64,000 nucleotides of DNA, taken from positions 4,413,418-4,477,417 of the forward strand of contig CM031866.1 in the NCBI GenBank assembly GCA_018697195.1. Reading direction: 5' to 3'. This DNA is from Certhia americana (lineage: Eukaryota > Chordata > Aves > Passeriformes > Certhiidae). A model generated the notes under the pieces. It saw only the letters and a list, made by a program, of their open reading frames with translations. It did no database searches and was not told where the DNA came from. This document shows positions 61,288-64,000 of this stretch, in pieces. The stretch's first letter is position 1, and the number at the start of each line of letters is the position of its first letter. The position numbers and the translations under genes were made by a program.

Positions 61288-64000
61288 GAGACGTGTGTGT
61301 GGGACCTGACTCTAGGAATTCGAAAACGTTAGAAGGCTAGAAAGAAACATGCAAAAACAGGGGCGACAGACAGGGAATGAGAAATAAGCCAGGTGGGCAA
61401 GCCTCTCCTGATGGGATGAATAGCACAGACTGCAAATTACTGGCTGCATTTGAATTCAGGGCTTGAAGCCTTCTGGATGCAAGCTCAGAAAGATGTCTGG
61501 GTCTATTAAAAGCTATTTATAAGAGACAATCTACAATCTAGGCAGAAAAACATAACTTTTTTTGAAAAGAGCCTGGTGATGTTAGAGATGAACCAGTCTA
61601 AAAAAAGGATTTTTGTTTATAATCTTCTTTTAACTGTGACAGAAATGGATAATTTTCTGAAGAAGCCAGACCAATTAAAAAAAAAAAAAAAAAAAGCTTT
61701 TTTAGCATCCATTTCCTAGTGAAGGCAACTGAATCAACAACTTTTAAGCACGTGCATGCAGGCTCTTCTGAAAGCAAGGTCTCACATCAGCTGTAGCAGT
61801 ATCAATAGGGGAATGGATCATTGTTAAAGCCAGTTGAGAATTTTGTCCCCAAATAATATCTCCCTGGTGGGAAAAGCAAGGTACTTCGAGGTTAATTTGT
61901 ATATTGTGCAGCAAAACAACTAGGCCCTCACACAGTAAAATATATGGACAAAATATATATAAAACCCAAAGATAACCTAATTCACAGCCTAAAGCAAGGC
62001 AAGTAAGAGTACAAAAAGATCAACCTCCTGAAAAAAAAAGAAAATCATTCCATCAGTCCTCTTTCCCCACGAGAGAAAGAACATTCATCTCGACAGTGAT
62101 GCTTCCCTGGAACTCCTTTGCATAATACCAATTTCACTTCTATTTTCTTCCACTAACCCTAAAAAGCAATAACAATGCAGGCAGACCAGCCATCACCTAA
62201 AATCTGAAAAAGCTTCAGTTAGCAAAAAGTTGCTGGGCCAGAGCAGCAGGAGAGGGTTTAGTAGCCCAAGAAACTAAACTGTTAAAGGTGTTTTTAAATG
62301 GATACTGCTGCCCTCTAGCAGCTACCGAGAGATGGATCACATCCACTGCTTCAAAACGAGGGAAAAAATAACCCAACAAACCCGGAAGACCCAATATAAT
62401 TTCAAGCCACACACTGTTTTATGAGAGCAAACTTACTGGAAATGTAGCATATGAAACAAGTCTCGTTCCACAAATAAATAAATAAAAACGACCACCAAAT
62501 TGCCTTAAAATCTTGAAAAAATCAAAGAGCAGTGTGAAATATAACCTAGACCATCTTAAGTTTTGGTTAAAAAACTAAATTTTAATCTGAAGAAGGAAAT
62601 TAAGGATTTATTTTATACGCATGTAAAGAATAAATATCTGAAAATCTTCCTAGAAATAGAATTACTGGAGTTATTTATGACAAGGAGAAAAAGACATTCT
62701 AAAATAGAATGCACATTTTTCTTTTTAAGTGGAAAACCACTACATCCTTGTAGCAAAACTGCCAAGATCAAGGCTTAAAGGGGAAATCAGTAAAAAAAAG
62801 TATTCTGCTGGCAGGAAATTCAGGTGATTTTGGAAAGTTTTGTGCCCAGCTAGTTTTACGTGGCCAGATGGAAATGAAACATTGCTTGGAAACAAGCAGT
62901 CCCAATAGGTTCCAGGGGAAAATAAAACCAAACAGAAAAAAAAAATTACACACAAACCTTAAAAAAAAAAAACACCATAAAAAAACCCAATAAACTGAAA
63001 AGACCAGAGAAGTGTGAAGAAAGTGTGCAAACCCACTGTTTAAAGGAGGGTGAAGGAGGGGAAAAAATGCCTGAACTTAACATTAATAGAATGAAAGATG
63101 CAGATATAGCACCTTCTATTGAAGACACTTCAGAAACACCAAAAAAAAAAAAAAAAACCCTGTAAAGGAACTGTGAAAAACCTACCAAAATGCCATGTGA
63201 CATACATTAGGGACACATAACACAAAGCATAGAATTGTCTTTAATAAGAATTAGTCCAACTGAACACTGCTTTAGGCACTGGCAGAGGCTCCAAGATCTC
63301 CCTGGAGGTTTCCCTTCAGCATGCTAAACGACTCCAGCGCAGTGTTGTTTCTTATATTCTGAGTCTTTACCCCAATTAAATCTTATTACAAGGTCCCAGA
63401 AAGATGCAGTGTGAGCTGTTAATGCAGGCAGGTGCCCCCCAAGACTCAGCTCTGACAACTGATGGAGCTAGAACAGTTTAAAAAAACTTTTCTAAACTAC
63501 AATTCCGACACAAGAAGAGTCACAGGTTGTTCTCTGGGCCCAAATATTCTCTTCCTATGCTATCATTCTGGCATTTTCTAATTTAGCATTGCAGGATGGG
63601 GAGATGTAGAAATTGCTTTTGTTTGAACTCCTCCTGTTGATCTGAGGTTCCTATCTCACTGCATTCCTTTCCCACACCAGGACGCTCACAGGGGTCACTG
63701 TGTACAAGGCAAAGTTTCAGGCACACACTTTGCACTTGCAGAAACTGGGCTTGGCACAGACATTCTCAGCACAAGCCTTTGCTCACAGAGCATCCAGAAA
63801 ACATCCAAACGAGTGCTCAGAACCATTCAAACTCCCAGCACTTGTAAATTAGCCATGATTGCGCCTTTCAAAAAGAAGTGCAAAAAGTTGCCTAATAAAT
63901 CGCAATAATTAATAAATCTGAAGGCCTAATGATCTAATTGCAGATACCCTGAAAACAGAGAAAGTCTAAATTAATCAGCGTGTTTGCAGAGAGCAATTCA

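Larger units (their letters stand above)
57661..64000 (-). other. MCTP2: MCTP2 intron upstream of exon A (partial)
   Basis: More than 6.3 kb upstream of exon A without a recognisable MCTP2 exon. It contains many poly-A tracts, a canonical G-quadruplex motif (60096-60117), a 15-bp tandem repeat (60258-60301), a CpG-dense segment (60541-60805), G-rich sequence to about 60906 and a perfect forkhead-like palindrome (61267-61287). An alternative promoter inside the CpG-dense part cannot be excluded, but no exon with a donor could be tied to it. Confidence 0.75.

Overview
The window looks like nuclear DNA of a bird. It is AT-rich and almost entirely non-coding. It carries four 3'-end fragments of CR1 retrotransposons with the typical avian wording (an octamer-like tail of the type ATTCTATG, and the antisense phrase GGTTGGAAGGGACC). 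The only protein-coding gene I can support is a vertebrate-type multi-exon gene on the minus strand. I cannot name the species; a songbird is plausible but not shown.

That gene is MCTP2 (multiple C2 domain and transmembrane protein 2). Thirteen consecutive internal exons, labelled A to M in transcript order, run from 57660 down to 19359. All have GT/AG borders and they join in one uninterrupted frame of 482 codons. They encode most of C2A (exons A-C), a short basic linker (D), C2B (E-G), C2C (H-K) and the start of the membrane-anchoring C-terminal region (L-M). The N-terminal coding exons, including the first part of C2A, were not found up to 64000. The exons for the rest of the transmembrane region and the C terminus were not found between 1 and 19358. 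Both ends of the gene therefore probably lie outside the window, which is an internal slice of a gene at least 64 kb long.

Layout: 1-19358 is intron following exon M. Exons M, L and K lie at 19.4-21.4 kb, exons J and I at 30.3-32.2 kb, exons H and G at 35.9-36.9 kb, exons F and E at 43.4-45.0 kb, exon D (36 bp) at 53.5 kb, and exons C, B and A at 55.4-57.7 kb. The intron upstream of A fills the window to 64000. Introns between recognised exons range from about 0.75 to 8.9 kb.

Outside the exons the clearest structures are the CR1 fragments (20.5, 29.2, 36.1 and 42.1 kb), a possible ancient MIR-like SINE (38.84 kb), and many long homopolymers that are almost all poly-A on the plus strand (poly-T in the transcript). 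A CpG-dense, G-quadruplex-prone segment lies at 60.1-60.9 kb, followed at 61.27 kb by a perfect 21-bp palindrome made of two opposed forkhead-type motifs. The 60-61.3 kb block is the best candidate for regulatory DNA. I found no convincing new biological system, RNA gene, CRISPR array, complete mobile element or virus. The most interesting coding-level observations are the frame-neutral micro-exon D with a very weak splice acceptor and the C2B domain that has lost its calcium ligands.
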